A DNA stretch of 64,000 nucleotides from Poecilobothrus nobilitatus (Eukaryota; Arthropoda; Insecta; Diptera; Dolichopodidae): positions 4,030,001 through 4,094,000 of the forward strand of contig OX352773.1 of the NCBI GenBank assembly GCA_947095535.1, read 5' to 3'. The notes beneath the pieces are model-generated. The model saw only the letters and a program-made list of their open reading frames with translations. It was not told the origin of the DNA and searched no databases. Position numbers and translations under genes: made by a program. This document shows positions 1 through 12,256 of this stretch, piece by piece (within the stretch, counting starts at the first letter, position 1; every line of letters begins with the position of its first letter).

Positions 1-1259
1 GAATAAAAAAAGAGTTTTTTATTTAATAATAACATGATAAAAGTATAAATTTTCTAGAATTAATTTTTATTTTTCTTTTTTTGAAATTTCCATTTTAAAA
101 CAAACAATTTTAAAACTAAACTTAAAGAAAATAATAAAAAAAACAAATTCTAAGTCTAAACTCATTAAAATACAAAACTATAATGAAATATATCAAGAAT
201 TGCATCAGATTGCATTTTCAATGACAAACTGAAATGGGAAGAAATGAAACATATGTCATTGGAACAATTTTGTTTCATTAGCGTAATTCGTAGCAGAATT
301 TATTCTTTAGAAATTATTTAATCATTAAATCAACACTTTTGTTAAATTTTATATGTCTTTGCTGCAAAAAAATTGAAAATAAACATTTCCCGAAAGCATT
401 TCAATGATATGCTATAGCTGGCGCCTAAAATAGTATTGCTTGATTGCGTTGATTTTTGCAAATATTGCCGATCAAAATAGTTTTAGATTTTTTGAGGACA
501 ACGTCAAAAATGTTTATGAAAATTTCTTTTGATTGACGTCGTGTTTTTGACGTTTTAGAAAAGTACCTTAATAAAGTTCTTCATAGTAGCATAGAATCAA
601 ACCCTACTATTTAGAATTTTAAACACATAAAAAAACATATTTGTTTTTTTTTTATATGAAATTTATTTTAATGATTTCAATCACAGATACATAATTTTAT
701 TTTGTTTATTTTAATAAAAATAAAAAATCAAAGCTTATATTTAATAAAAAGTAGACAAGATGTGATTTCAAACACAATCAAAAGACAAAAATTATCAAAT
801 AAAAAAAAATTTAAAATCAATTATTCTTTTTTTTTTTTAAGATTCAAAGCAAATAAATATTTTCTTTTTATAAAAATTGTGTAATTTAAAAAAAAAAATT
901 AAAAAAACCTTAAAACTTAAGAAATTTTGATTCTTACAATTATAAAAAAAAAAATAATTTTAAGTAAACTTAACATTTGTACAAAATCTTTTCTTTAACA
1001 CAAAAACTTAAAATTAAACATTTGTTTTACACCACACATTATTTTTTTTATTCAAAAATTATAGAAATTTTTTATCATTTATTTAGAAGAAATCATTTAT
1101 CATTTATTTAGAAGTTTAAAAAAAAAATAAACTTCAGCATACATTCAACACCTCAATTTTCACAAAATAACAAAGATAATGCGAAAAAAGCAAAATTTGG
1201 TTTTGTATTCACAATAGAGTCAAAATAAATTCACAATAAAGAAAATATTTAGTTTAATT
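1..1259. other. dpn 3' flank / probable 3' UTR
   Basis: No coding exon is visible. The stretch is A/T runs directly downstream of the dpn stop on the minus strand, so part of it is probably dpn 3' UTR. I could not choose a polyadenylation site. The short plus-strand ORF near 702-884 is poly-lysine/isoleucine noise from A-runs. Confidence 0.5.
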
Positions 1260-2480
1260 TTACCATGGCCTCCACATGCTATCATTAGAATCATCAAGAA
1301 AATGTTTTGAACTACTATTACCCTCATCATCACTTTCCAATTTTATGATTTTATTACATGGTTGTTTATGACTTTCATCTAGTAAACTGTCATCAGCTGT
1401 AGGTCTTAATCTTTTTTTACAATCATTTTGATTTCTCATTGATTCATCAACAGTTGATGAAACATGTTGTTGTTGTAAATGTCCAGTACGTGATATTAAT
1501 TTAACTGATTCACTGCTTGGTGGTGTTGAAAAATAATCTGATGTAATACTTTGTTCTAATGGTGGTGTTTTTGTACCATAATCAGATGCAACACTTGTAT
1601 GCATAGTTGAATCATCACCTAAACTTGAAATAGATGAAACTGGACTTAATGGTGGACTAGTAATAGTTGTTGCACTACAATTAATACCATTTGATGTTGG
1701 TATAAATAATTGATTATGATGATGTAATGAATTATTAGTTAATTTTAAATTTCCTTGTTGATTATGTTGCAAATGTTGTATATTATTATTATTTAATAAA
1801 TTTGAATTTAAATTTTGATATTGATTTGGAATAGATGCATTTGGACTAACCATTGATGAACCAACAGTTGATGTTGGTTTTGAAAATGCACTTAATCTAG
1901 GAAATTGTGTTGTTGTTGCTGCTGCTGTAGTAAAATCAAGTGATTGTGTTGTAATATTTGGCATTAAAAGTGATGATGGTAACGTTGTTGAATTTGGCAT
2001 TATTAAAGCTAATTCACCAGATGGTAATCGAGATGGTATTAATTGTACTCCATTCATATTTATACGTCCATTATTATTAACATCTTGATGTGTATTGTTA
2101 CCATTTGAATTAAATATAGATGATGCTGCAGCTGCATTATTAAATGAAGTACCAAAAATTGTTTGATTTAGACCAGAATTATTTAAAGCTTGACGATAGC
2201 TAGATGAAAAATTACTAAATGTACCGATTTGTTCAATACGTGTTGCACAACCATTTAAATGTTGCATTAAACGATGTCTTGTTCCTGAATCAATTCCATC
2301 TAACTGACCCAAAAATCGTGATACCTCTTCAGCACATTCTGTGAAACCAGTTTTAAACTTATGTACAACTGTTGGATCAGTTTGTATAGCTAAATTAAAT
2401 TGTTGACGTTGAATTGATTGTAAATGTTTAACAGTCATCTCTAATATATCTGCTTTTTCTAATTTTGTATGACGTGCTGG
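1260..2480 (-). CDS. dpn: dpn exon 3 (end of bHLH, Orange domain, WRPW, stop)
   Basis: The acceptor ttacag lies at 2481-2486; the exon opens in phase 0 with [14 protein letters not shown], which completes the helix-loop-helix, and ends with WRPW and TAA at 1262-1260. The first in-exon ATG (2438) is internal and not the protein start. Confidence 0.97.
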   Translation of the reverse strand, partial: PARHTKLEKADILEMTVKHLQSIQRQQFNLAIQTDPTVVHKFKTGFTECAEEVSRFLGQLDGIDSGTRHRLMQHLNGCATRIEQIGTFSNFSSSYRQALNNSGLNQTIFGTSFNNAAAASSIFNSNGNNTHQDVNNNGRINMNGVQLIPSRLPSGELALIMPNSTTLPSSLLMPNITTQSLDFTTAAATTTQFPRLSAFSKPTSTVGSSMVSPNASIPNQYQNLNSNLLNNNNIQHLQHNQQGNLKLTNNSLHHHNQLFIPTSNGINCSATTITSPPLSPVSSISSLGDDSTMHTSVASDYGTKTPPLEQSITSDYFSTPPSSESVKLISRTGHLQQQHVSSTVDESMRNQNDCKKRLRPTADDSLLDESHKQPCNKIIKLESDDEGNSSSKHFLDDSNDSMWRPW

Positions 2481-5400
2481 CTGTAATTAAGAAAAAAGAA
2501 AAAAAAAAATATAATAAAAAATATTTTTAAAATTAGAAAATCTACAGAGTTTCTACTTGTAAAGTCTTTATTAAACATTATTCAGAACTAAATTCTAAGA
2601 AATGAGTGATTCATCACATTTATAGATATAAATTACGAATGATTTATAATTTTCTTTAAAAAATTCTCTTTTAAATTCCAAAAATCATACAATTATTCAT
2701 TATTTAAGCTTCTGTTCAATATTTACGAAACGTGATTAAAACTTCCCATTTCATTAAATCTCAGCATAAAATTTTTTAATATCCGTTTTATTTTTTTTTT
2801 TTTTCGAACCATATTTAATTAAAACATTTACCAAGAAAATTAAGACAAATGTAACCACAGAATTATCCTTTAAGAATTTTTCCCATCATTTAATAAACAC
2901 TATCAAATTATTTTGGATACATATCAAAAGAAAAATAATTAACCACAGATTAAATTTTTAATATCAATTTCTTGTTAATACACTCTTCATTGACAGTACA
3001 AAAATTGCACTTGAATTTTTTTTTTTTTTCTTTTTTTTCTACCAAGAAATTTTCACAAAAAAAAATTCTAAAACTCATAAAATCAAAACCAAAAAAACTA
3101 AACAATAATCACCACTTATTATACATACATATATTATTGATTGAATTGGATAAATAATTTTATATGTAGGTCCTAATAAGGTACACTTATTTTAAAATAA
3201 ACCAAAAATTTATTGCCTTTTTTATATCTTTCTTTCACCAACTTTTTCCAAATTTTTTTTTTTTTTTTTTTGACCCAAAAAATGAAAAAAAGAAATAATT
3301 ACTACTTATTATGCTACTCATTTTATACTACTACTCTTTAAAAAAGAATTTTTAAATATCAACAAAACAATAGCCATATATGCTAAAAAATATTTCATAT
3401 CATTCCGACAAAATTTTTAAATAAAAACAAAAAAAAATATTTAAAAATAAAAATCTCATAGGAAAAATTTTGTCCTCCTCTCTTTATAAGAAAACGGACC
3501 TAAAATCATCACACCATATCAAAAAAAAATCAATTCAAAGAAAAGTAATATTCATCTTAAGATTTCACGAGTTTTGTTTTTTTTATTATGAATTTAATTT
3601 TCTTTTTCTTTTACAAAAAAAAAAAAAAACAAAAATATTTAAAACCCATAAAATTTATTGAACTATTTACAAGTTTCTACAAATTTAAAAGCATCTTATT
3701 ATTATTGATATTATGATTCAGTCACAAGCAAATTAAAACCATCATAATAATCTTAAATTTCCTGTTCCTTTTACCGCTCCAGAATCCCGACATTATTAAT
3801 AAGGGACTTCTCCATAATAAAAACAACCTGTTGAACATTTTTTAAACTTCATTTTAAGCATTTGTGAAGTGATTGTGTTGTGAATTTGTGATACCTGTTT
3901 ATGAGTTTACTTCACTGTCCAATCGTTCGTCTAGTTAACCAGTCCGTTTCCACTATTCAGTTTTGTTTACTTTCTGTCTCTCTCTCTTCATTTTCTCAAT
4001 GTTTTTTTCTCTTTAATTTTGATCTCTTTATGTCTCTTATTTTAATTTTTGCTTATTCTTTTTTTTTTTGGAAATTTTTCATTATCAAATGCGTGGGAAT
4101 TTATTTATCAATTTTGAAGTTTTTTTTTTTTACATATACATACGTACATATATTTTTTTTATAATACAAAATGTACATGTGTATATTAAATTTGATTTAA
4201 AATTTGTTGTACTGCAAGTTTAAACAAAAAATATTTAAAGTGCATTTTTGTAGTTATATACGTATGTATGTATACCTAAATATATATAATACAATAAGAA
4301 TAATAAAGAAGAACAAAAAAAAAGAAAGAAAATATTACAAGGATAGCAACATAACACCATCATCATTTATATCAGACGAAAATCAAATGAAAAAGAAATT
4401 GGTGAAAAAAAAAATTATTTTTCATTTATTGTTTTTTGTTTTTTTTTTTTTTAATTTTGACCACAAGAATTACTTTGATATGCATACATACAAACAACTA
4501 AAATATAATATGCATTACAATCGTTCAAACGAAAAAATTATTGAAATAGATGCTATGGGATTGGAATGAGATTGAAACAAAATTGGATGGGAAAAATATT
4601 TTTGTTTTTTTTTTTTTTTCATTTCGTTATTACTGATAATGATACTGATGATAATGATGAATATTATAGATTTCATTGACATTTTTATTGTTGTTATTAT
4701 GTATTTTTTTTTTTAAATCATCAAAAAAAGAAAAACGAAGAATTCCAATATATTTTGAATTCACACAAAAATCACTACTGATCCAACACTGATTGGTAAA
4801 ACAAAAGAACAAAACCCCTTAAAATAGAGGGTATTCTAAATAGTTGCAGAATAAGGAATTTAAAAATTGTCTGTAACATTTTAAACAGTGATTTCTAAAG
4901 TTTAAAATTTATTTGACAATTGACGGTGAGATCGTGAACAATTTATTTTTTTAATACTTTCCATAAAAAAGAATTTTTACCAAATAAATATTAATTCTTA
5001 AATAATTAAGAAAATAAAAAGTTTTGAAGATATGTAATTAGTATAGCAAATGACCAATTCTTGTCAAACCTTTAAATTTTATATACATATACGTCATGTA
5101 TTCGCTCTAATTAAAATGATTCACAGTAAATCAAAATGATTACTTTATCATGGTCGGTGATAAGAAAAGATAAACATTTCTATTACAATGAAACGATTCA
5201 GTCCTTTGTACTCAGAAGATTTTTCATTAGTTCACATTTTAACTCATTGTATTTTCAAACAATTAAAATTTTAACAAAAATGTTTGGAATTCACTGCTTT
5301 AATATTAAATACATCGAATATACTCGAACCAAGTTATGAGAAATTAAAAATATTCCGAACCTTAGCAGACCAACCAAAAAAACAAAAAAATAAAATAAAT

Positions 5401-8400
5401 TTATACAATGATAGGTGGAATTTTTAGAAATTGCACTTGACTTAAGAAATAAAATGATGTGAACATTTTTATTTTTTTTTGTGCTATTTTTTTTTTTTTT
5501 TTTGTTATACCTGAAATAAAGCGGTATCCTTTAAACTCATTTAAAATCGACAGGTATGTACACAAGTATTCGAGAGGATGAAATGATAAAAAAAAAACAA
5601 AAAATTTTTGAAATTAAATTTAAGCGGAAAATCTCTTTTCTCTTATATATATACATATTTAGGTACTTGTTAGGATCAAAGGGGATCAAATCTTGTTAAC
5701 TACTTCTTAAACTAATATTGTTAAAAAAAAAAAAAATAAAAAGAAAAACCTTGTAATAATAATAGTTTTGATTTGAAATTTTATTTTTAGGATTAGGTTT
5801 TTTTTTTTTTGAAAAGTTCTCGATTGGTGGCATTTTTATTATTTCAATATAGTGATTGAGAATTTCACATTGTTTGGACAAAGATTTATTATAAGAAATT
5901 GATCTAATTATTGAATTTTTCGGACTTAATTTAATTCAAAAGAAAATATTTAAAAAATAAGAACTGATGATCTATCTTTTGGATGATTTGAGAATTATAT
6001 TTGATATATTTAACTAATTTTAAATTATCCTTAAGTAACTTAACTTTTACATTGAACTTCATAATCACAAAAGTATAAATAATAACAAAATTTTTTAACT
6101 CCTGACGTTAAAATTAAATCATTAGATTTAGATATTAGGTATGAAGTTTATGAAATCAATTCAAAAGATTTACAAAACTAAAAACTTTTCAAAGTATAAT
6201 AAAAAATATCTGATATGATCCTGACTCTTTTCAAATTATGAGCCATTTGACCACTTATCAAATAATTATCAAGGTCATTTAAAAAAAAAAAAAAAAATTT
6301 AAGAATAAAACAAATTCCAATTAATTATAATTAAATTTTTTATTTTTTCCAAGAAATCACTTTAAAAAGATCTTAAACATAATAACCGTCTATTTAAGCT
6401 CATATACCTTTTTTTTTTCTCTATATACACACATATAGACAAGTAATAAAAAAAAATTCACACTTTCAAACCATTTTTTTTTTTTTAAGAAGTAATCAGT
6501 AGTTAAATGGTAAAATTTATACTATAATATAAATTTTGATCCTTTGATAATCAGATAAGAGAACTAAAACGAAAATGAATAAACAAACAAACACACAATA
6601 TATATTATCTTGTATAGAAGGAATAAAAATTTACCCATGAAACATAAACTATTCGTTTTTAACTAAATTAAACTTAAATAAATTGAAGGAAAACAAAAGG
6701 AAAAAATATTGAATTTTATTTAGTATTTAAAGTGAAGATTTATTTATAGTTTTTTGTATATTTATTTATTTTTTATTCTTCTCAGTTATCAGCCAAAATT
6801 TAGGAAGTTGTTCGTCTAAGATAAAATTGTTACAAAAAAATTAGTTATTTACTTTTTAATAAATTACTGCGAATTAAAAGAAACACTTTATGAGTGGAAT
6901 TTGTATCTTTTTTCGTAGAATACTTAATTCAAAGTTTAAAACAACGTCTAAAAATTTATAAATAATTCATATAAGATCAATTTCCTTCAATTAATTTTGA
7001 CAGTTGTTTTCATATAAATTTTTTTTTTTTGCTACTGTCATTTTTATAGCACACATAATTGATGAGATTTTGTTACATGGGTACAATCAGAAAAATTTTT
7101 TTTAACTTTGTTTTTCCATGTTCTTGGGATTCACTTTCAATTTTCTTCTTTTTAATATTTTTGTTTTTTATTCTTTTCACACATATTTTTTTTTTCTCTT
7201 TCATTCTCTTCTTTATCGTCACTTTTCTATCATTTTATCGCTTATATAAACATTTAAAACATTGCAATTACATTATGAATTGTTTGGTCTGTTAGTTCCA
7301 CTCTTCTTCATGACTCTTACTGAAAAGCAAAACAACAACAATAAAACACTACAATCCAATGGCTCTATATAGTAAGATTGCAATATCAAATGTGGATTTG
7401 TTCGTATGTCAGAAGCGTGGGAAAAGTACCGATCAAATTTCTTTATGGGAATTTTTCTTTTAAAAAAATGCTGTTTTTCTCTTTTTGCTTTTGTTACATT
7501 TTTTTCTTTTGTCTTATTCTTTTCTCATTCTTTGTTTTTTTTTTTTTTTTTGTAAGTCTGGTCGCTTTGTTATTATTGGTTCATGGATTTATAAATATGA
7601 ATTAATAAAAAAATTAAACAAAAAAATATAAATAAAAAAAAATAAAGCATATTAAAGTAGGATATCTGAGACACCGCAAATGGAGGACATTGAATGGTAA
7701 TTATGGGATTTTCACTAAAATACAAAAAAAAATAAAATAAAATAAATTCTATACCGAAAAAAGCGATCTCTTAAAAGTTTTGAGATCATTAACCTTAAAA
7801 TTGGTTTTTGATTTATTCCTCTTTGAAAATTTGGAAACTCGATACGACAAAATTAAATGGTGTAAATGTACATAAATTATGAAATTTAATTATTCGGTCC
7901 ATTTTTTTTTTAATTTTTTTTTTTTTTTTGTAAGTACCTAATTTTTTTATTTCAGTATAAAAAAAAAAAATTAATACTTACGTCTTTTTTCATTGCTTCC
8001 AAAATTAATGATTTTAATTCGTTTAGACAATGATTAATCCTAGCCCGACGGCGTTTCTCCATAATTGGTTTATTACTCTGTGAAAATGAAAATTAGAATA
8101 ATTAAACAAAATAATTAATAAATATTTGTTTAAGAACATGATCAGTATTTTAATTGAAAAATAAAAAACAAAAACGATAATATTTACGTTCCTTTTCATT
8201 TATAAGTATTTATCTATCACTTAACATTAACCCCTAGGTCTTAAGTAGTGGTGAATTAACCTATAAGTAAATTATAAGCACTTCTTTAGGGCATCATGAT
8301 AATTGAGGCACCGCAGAAATTCTGCAAAGACGAACAGCGTCGGAGTAAAAAAATTTCATACAAATAAATTTTACTCAAACTGTTCAATTGTACACTGGAT

Positions 8401-10498
8401 TTAGGCTATTGTAAGCAACCCTATAGGTTTCTTCTCTCTTGTACTCCGACTTCTGATTCTTAAGATACGGGGAGTTTTTAGACTATGTTATTTCATAGTC
8501 ATAGGTTATTTCTTAAAATGCCTGTATCATATAAATATAAATAAATACATGCAAATTTTCGTAAAATGTGGTTATGTTTAGCATCTATGAGTCTTAATCC
8601 GGCCCTGTCCTTAAGTGAATATTAAATTTTGTATCTTGAATATGTTTTTAAATAAAACTGTTTTTTTTTTTTGAATTAACATGCTTTGAAATACACTTTG
8701 CGAGAAGAGTAAAATAATATGTTTTATTATTTTACAACTTATAACTAAAACTCTAAATTTAAATGAATATAACAGAGTGAAAACCAAAATATTTATTATT
8801 TTTATTATAACATAGACCAAAAAGAATATAGAAGAATTTTTACAATTTCTAGATTGTTTTGATATTTATGACAATACCCTTAACTATATAATAGATATAT
8901 TAGCTATCATATGATATCAAACATATAAATTGCATGGCATTTCATTGTAACTTAATAGTTATAATAATCATTCGTTGTCAATTGAAAAACATACGACAAG
9001 GCATTAGTATACAAGAGAGAGAGCGTACAAATCATATTATATAATCATTTTCAATATGACCTTTTTCAAACGCTTTTTTTATTGTCTATAGTAACAGTTG
9101 CAATTTTGTATATCATAATACATATCTAAACATATCGAAAGCCTATCCAATATTTATATGACATCTAATGTCCATATAATTAGGGGTAATGTAACCCTAA
9201 TCGAAAGTTTGACATTTGAAAGTTTTACTACACACCTGAACTTTATTTCCACAAAAAACATTTATATATACATATGTATATTAAGAGCAAGATATTCTAA
9301 TATGTATTTAGTTTCAAAATCGATGTTATTCGATCTTAAGATATTTCAAAATCTATTTTAAAAAATTTAAATTAACAACAATAAATAATCATAACACAAT
9401 ACAAACATTAGATATAATGTTTTAAATAACAATAATTCCAATTGCATTAATACAATGCGTACTTTAGATCTGTAATTATAGCTATCATTAAAATTCATCA
9501 TTAGAATTAGTTTCATTGAAAAGTTACACTTTTCAACGTAAGAGCGGTTATAGCAGTTAGCAAAATGTTTAAGTAAAATTAGGTGCGTAAGTAATTTTGT
9601 GGTTAGAATGTATCATAAATTTTTTCTAATGATTGGCAAAAATGGGAAGAAATAATATATGTATATATCATTGAAATAATTTTGGTTTATACCCCAAATT
9701 ACTAATCAGGTGTTTAGGAAAATAATTAGCAATCCGGAAAATGATCAAATTGATTTTTAAAGAAATATTAAAATTTAAATTTAAATTTAAAAATTTATAG
9801 CTTAATTTATTATTTAGAGAATTTTTAACCATTGAACCTTGGAAAAAAAATTAAAATAAAACTTTAAATGAAGCATTTCTGCGACCTTACTATTAATATG
9901 TAACTGTTATTTTCAATTTTTTTTTTCGTATTGTCTTGTCAGTGTTAGTATAATAAAATTTACATATATGGTACCACTAACACATATAAAAAAGATATAA
10001 GGATCAAGATTACGCAAAAATATCAGGATGTTACAAAACAAAAAAAAATTTCTTTTTATTGTGTTTTAATATCCGAAACAGGATTTGTTAAAAATTATAA
10101 GATTCCATTTCTATATTTAATAGTTTTGTATTGTCTTGTGTATGTCAAATTGATAACCGTTAGAATTTAAAAATTTTTTGATAGTTGCGTGATTATCATA
10201 AATCGCGAAAGTAATATGAATGTCAATTACATGAAAAATTTTTATGTTAAAGTTTCCAGAACATGAGAAAATTATCGATTAATTTTTTTAAAATAAAAGA
10301 ATAATCGATAATAAAATAATCTTTAAAAATTAATCAAACCTTTCTTAATTCCGCTTTAGACATTCCATTTTGATTTGTTGAATCAGAACTTTGATTTGAT
10401 TTTATATTCCGATTTTGATTTAAATTATTATTAGTAGAATCCATTTCGTCTTCTTTAATTGAAAATTGATTTGATATCGAAGAAGAATTGTAATCCAT
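1260..10498 (-). CDS. dpn: Deadpan, HES-family bHLH-Orange transcriptional repressor (3 exons, 491 aa)
   Basis: Nuclear DNA-binding repressor; Drosophila Deadpan acts in neuroblast self-renewal and sex determination and recruits Groucho. Join, minus strand: 10498-10340, 8077-7982, 2480-1260; all introns are GT-AG and phase 0. The N-terminus starts MDY and ends SKAELRK, as in Drosophila Dpn. The basic region (about residues 55-66) has [13 protein letters not shown] with the HES proline, followed by helix-loop-helix to about 107 ([15 protein letters not shown]). The Orange domain spans about 125-169 ([17 protein letters not shown], then [10 protein letters not shown]). A Dpn/Hairy motif [17 protein letters not shown] follows, then an N/Q/S-rich linker with [13 protein letters not shown], and WRPW at 488-491. 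The text around QRQQ and ECAEEVSRF is closer to Deadpan than to Hairy. Length is a little above my memory of the fly protein. The start codon is the only ATG opening this conserved N-terminus. Confidence 0.97.
4092..4100 (+). promoter_or_regulatory. Su(H)-like site in dpn intron 2
   Basis: CGTGGGAAT fits the Su(H)/CSL consensus YGTGRGAA. It lies in the large intron of a known Notch target. A single site has weak predictive value; the case rests on the number of such sites in the locus. Confidence 0.4.
7416..7424 (+). promoter_or_regulatory. Su(H)-like site in dpn intron 2
   Basis: CGTGGGAAA, a full match to YGTGRGAA, about 560 bp 3' of exon 2 in the direction of transcription. Confidence 0.4.
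7982..8077 (-). CDS. dpn: dpn exon 2 (basic region and helix 1)
   Basis: A 96-bp, 32-codon exon: [18 protein letters not shown], then [14 protein letters not shown]. Acceptor cacag at 8078-8082, donor gtaagt from 7981, both phase 0. Introns flanking this part of the bHLH are usual for HES genes. Confidence 0.95.
8078..10339 (-). other. dpn intron 1 (2.3 kb)
   Basis: Runs from donor gtttga (10339) to acceptor cacag (8078). The donor is weak beyond the GT. It contains a candidate hAT-type MITE at 8246-8607 and otherwise only AT-rich sequence. Confidence 0.85.
8246..8607. mobile_element. Candidate hAT-type MITE in dpn intron 1
   Basis: A 362-bp segment less AT-rich than its surroundings. On the minus strand the 8607 end reads CAGGGCCGGATTAAGACT, a hAT-like terminus beginning CAGGG; the other end reads TAGTGGTGAATTAACCTA, a diverged inverted counterpart. 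Flanking 8-mers GTCTTAAG (8238-8245) and TCCTTAAG (8608-8615) agree at 6 of 8 positions, as an aged hAT target duplication would. Inside, gtcggagta and tactccgac form an internal inverted pair. There is no transposase, so it is non-autonomous. Family assignment is inferred from the ends only. Confidence 0.5.
10340..10498 (-). CDS. dpn: dpn exon 1 (N-terminus, 53 aa)
   Basis: Starts ATG at 10498 (MDYNSSSIS) and ends SKAELRK|gtttga in phase 0. Both ends resemble the Drosophila Dpn N-terminus; the middle is Asn/Gln/Ser-rich and unconserved. Confidence 0.93.
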
Positions 10499-11277
10499 AT
10501 ATTATGATTTATAATTGATTTTAATCCTTTTTATAAAATATATGTATATATTTTTTTATTAAAATTAAGTTTTAATTTAATATTTTAATTTTATATTTCA
10601 CGTTTTAAAATTTTTTTTTTTATTTCAAGGTTTAAGTAAATTTTTTTTTTATTCGATTCAAAAATTAAAATTGCACTGTTTAGTAAAAAGTAAAAAAAAA
10701 ATAATCTTTAATTTATTATTTTAATTTTGTTTCTTTAATTCACATCCGTACACGTCAGTACATTAACAAATTTCACAGGATACTGACTGAAATGATATGA
10801 TGTTAACGGCACATTTTAAAGATCAGAACAAAAAATTTCCTGGCCCAAAGTAAAAAAAAAACAGTAAAAATAACGATCATCAATATCATTATTATCGTTG
10901 TTTCCTTTTCTTTTACATATTCTTTAATCTTTTCCTTAACTTATAACAGTTTCTCTCTTTCTAATTCATACATTTTACTTAGTTGTATTTGTTTTATTCT
11001 CTCCCTTTTCAATTTTTCGTATTCAAGTTTAGTTGAATATTTCTTTCTTCTTCTTTTCTCTGATTCGTTTATGATATAATTGGTATGTTGTATACTTGTA
11101 TAGTTGTATGCATAGTAATGATATCCACGATATTTTACGAAATTGAATTCGTGTAGTATTTTGGTATCATCCCCCAAAACAAAAAACAAGAAACCGAATA
11201 TTCGTATTAATCAGTTGTTTAACTGTTCTAAGTGGCGTTTCTTTTCTATTGTTTTATTGTTGTTGTCTCTTTTATTT

Positions 11278-11439
11278 CAGCTGATCATTCATCCCTTAAG
11301 TGTGGGAATTCATAATGCAAGGGTATTTTTTAAGTCATTGTGTATACAAGCACCCCATATATATTTTTTGTATAGTATTTGTTGCTAATTCAATTCAGTA
11401 GTACTGTTGTTTTCACCCCAAAACAAAAACTGTGGGAAT
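11278..11439. promoter_or_regulatory. E-box plus two Su(H)-like sites about 0.8-0.9 kb upstream of dpn
   Basis: CAGCTG E-box at 11278-11283, then TGTGGGAAT at 11301-11309 and again at 11431-11439, all within 162 bp and 780-940 bp upstream of the dpn ATG. Proneural E-boxes combined with Su(H) sites are a known code for Notch-responsive neural enhancers. The site matches are seen directly; enhancer function is inferred. Confidence 0.5.
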
Positions 11440-12247
11440 TTGTTTTCCTTCTTCCTTATAATTTCTATGGAATTTTTTTTTTTTCAATTTTGGTGGATTA
11501 ATATATGAATTGTACATTTTAGTTTTAAGTACCATAAAATGAAAGACAGTTTATTTTCGGAGTTTCTGTGAAATTGAAAGCAGAAAAAATTTTATTGAAA
11601 TAAGAAATCATAATATTACTTTTAATATGATGATAAAAAAATATTAGATGAAAAAAAATATTACAGGTAAATATTAAACTATTTAAATATAAGTATACTT
11701 AAAAATAACGATAAATATCGATTTAAGATAACGATGTTTTAAATAACAAATAAATTTAATAACACTTATTTAAATTCAAGGGATAAGATCAGTACATACT
11801 GAATTATGTAATTGGAATCCAATCGAATTCATTATAGAATGGAGTAGGAAAATATTTAGTTAACATGTAATAACCATTATAAACCAACCCCTTTTTAAAC
11901 ACTGTTGGGAGTATTTTTTTCAATAAAGGTGTTAATGATTTATTGAAGTTTTTATTCAGCTGTAGACTATTGTGATTGCATACGGAAATAATTAACCTAA
12001 TTACAATAAACATAATATGAACCGACCCAAAGAGATTGTAATACTTCAAGATTAAGTTTTCTCAAAAATTTTCAAAACTAAATTAAGCTGCAAAATCAGC
12101 CGGCTGTTCAAACTCTTATTAATAAATAAACAAAATTTCACCCCTCACTACTAACAATTAAGTTTAAAACGTCAAAATTAAACTAAAAATATACAGGAAC
12201 CTATAAAATTAACCATCTGTGAATTAATGTCCTTTCCCGACCCACAT

Positions 12248-12256
12248 CGTGGGAAA
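12248..12256 (+). promoter_or_regulatory. Su(H)-like site upstream of dpn
   Basis: CGTGGGAAA about 1.75 kb upstream of the dpn ATG; a CAGCTG E-box lies at 11957-11962. Confidence 0.4.

Larger units (their letters stand above)
2481..7981 (-). other. dpn intron 2 (5.5 kb)
   Basis: Bounded by donor gtaagt at 7981 and acceptor ttacag at 2481. The content is AT-rich with many T/A runs. It holds Su(H)-like sites at 4092-4100 and 7416-7424 and no supportable gene. The ORFs within (for example 3901-4164, 4204-4569, 7378-7605) are Phe/Lys-rich composition artefacts. Confidence 0.85.

Noticed and set aside
4204..4569. 121-aa plus ORF in dpn intron 2
   Set aside because: Composition driven by A runs and T runs; antisense to an intron and without motifs.
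10941..11189. 82-aa minus ORF with Lys/Glu/Arg-rich end, upstream of dpn
   Set aside because: The charged part is the translation of a pyrimidine-rich TTC/TCT tract; no domain and no splice link to dpn.
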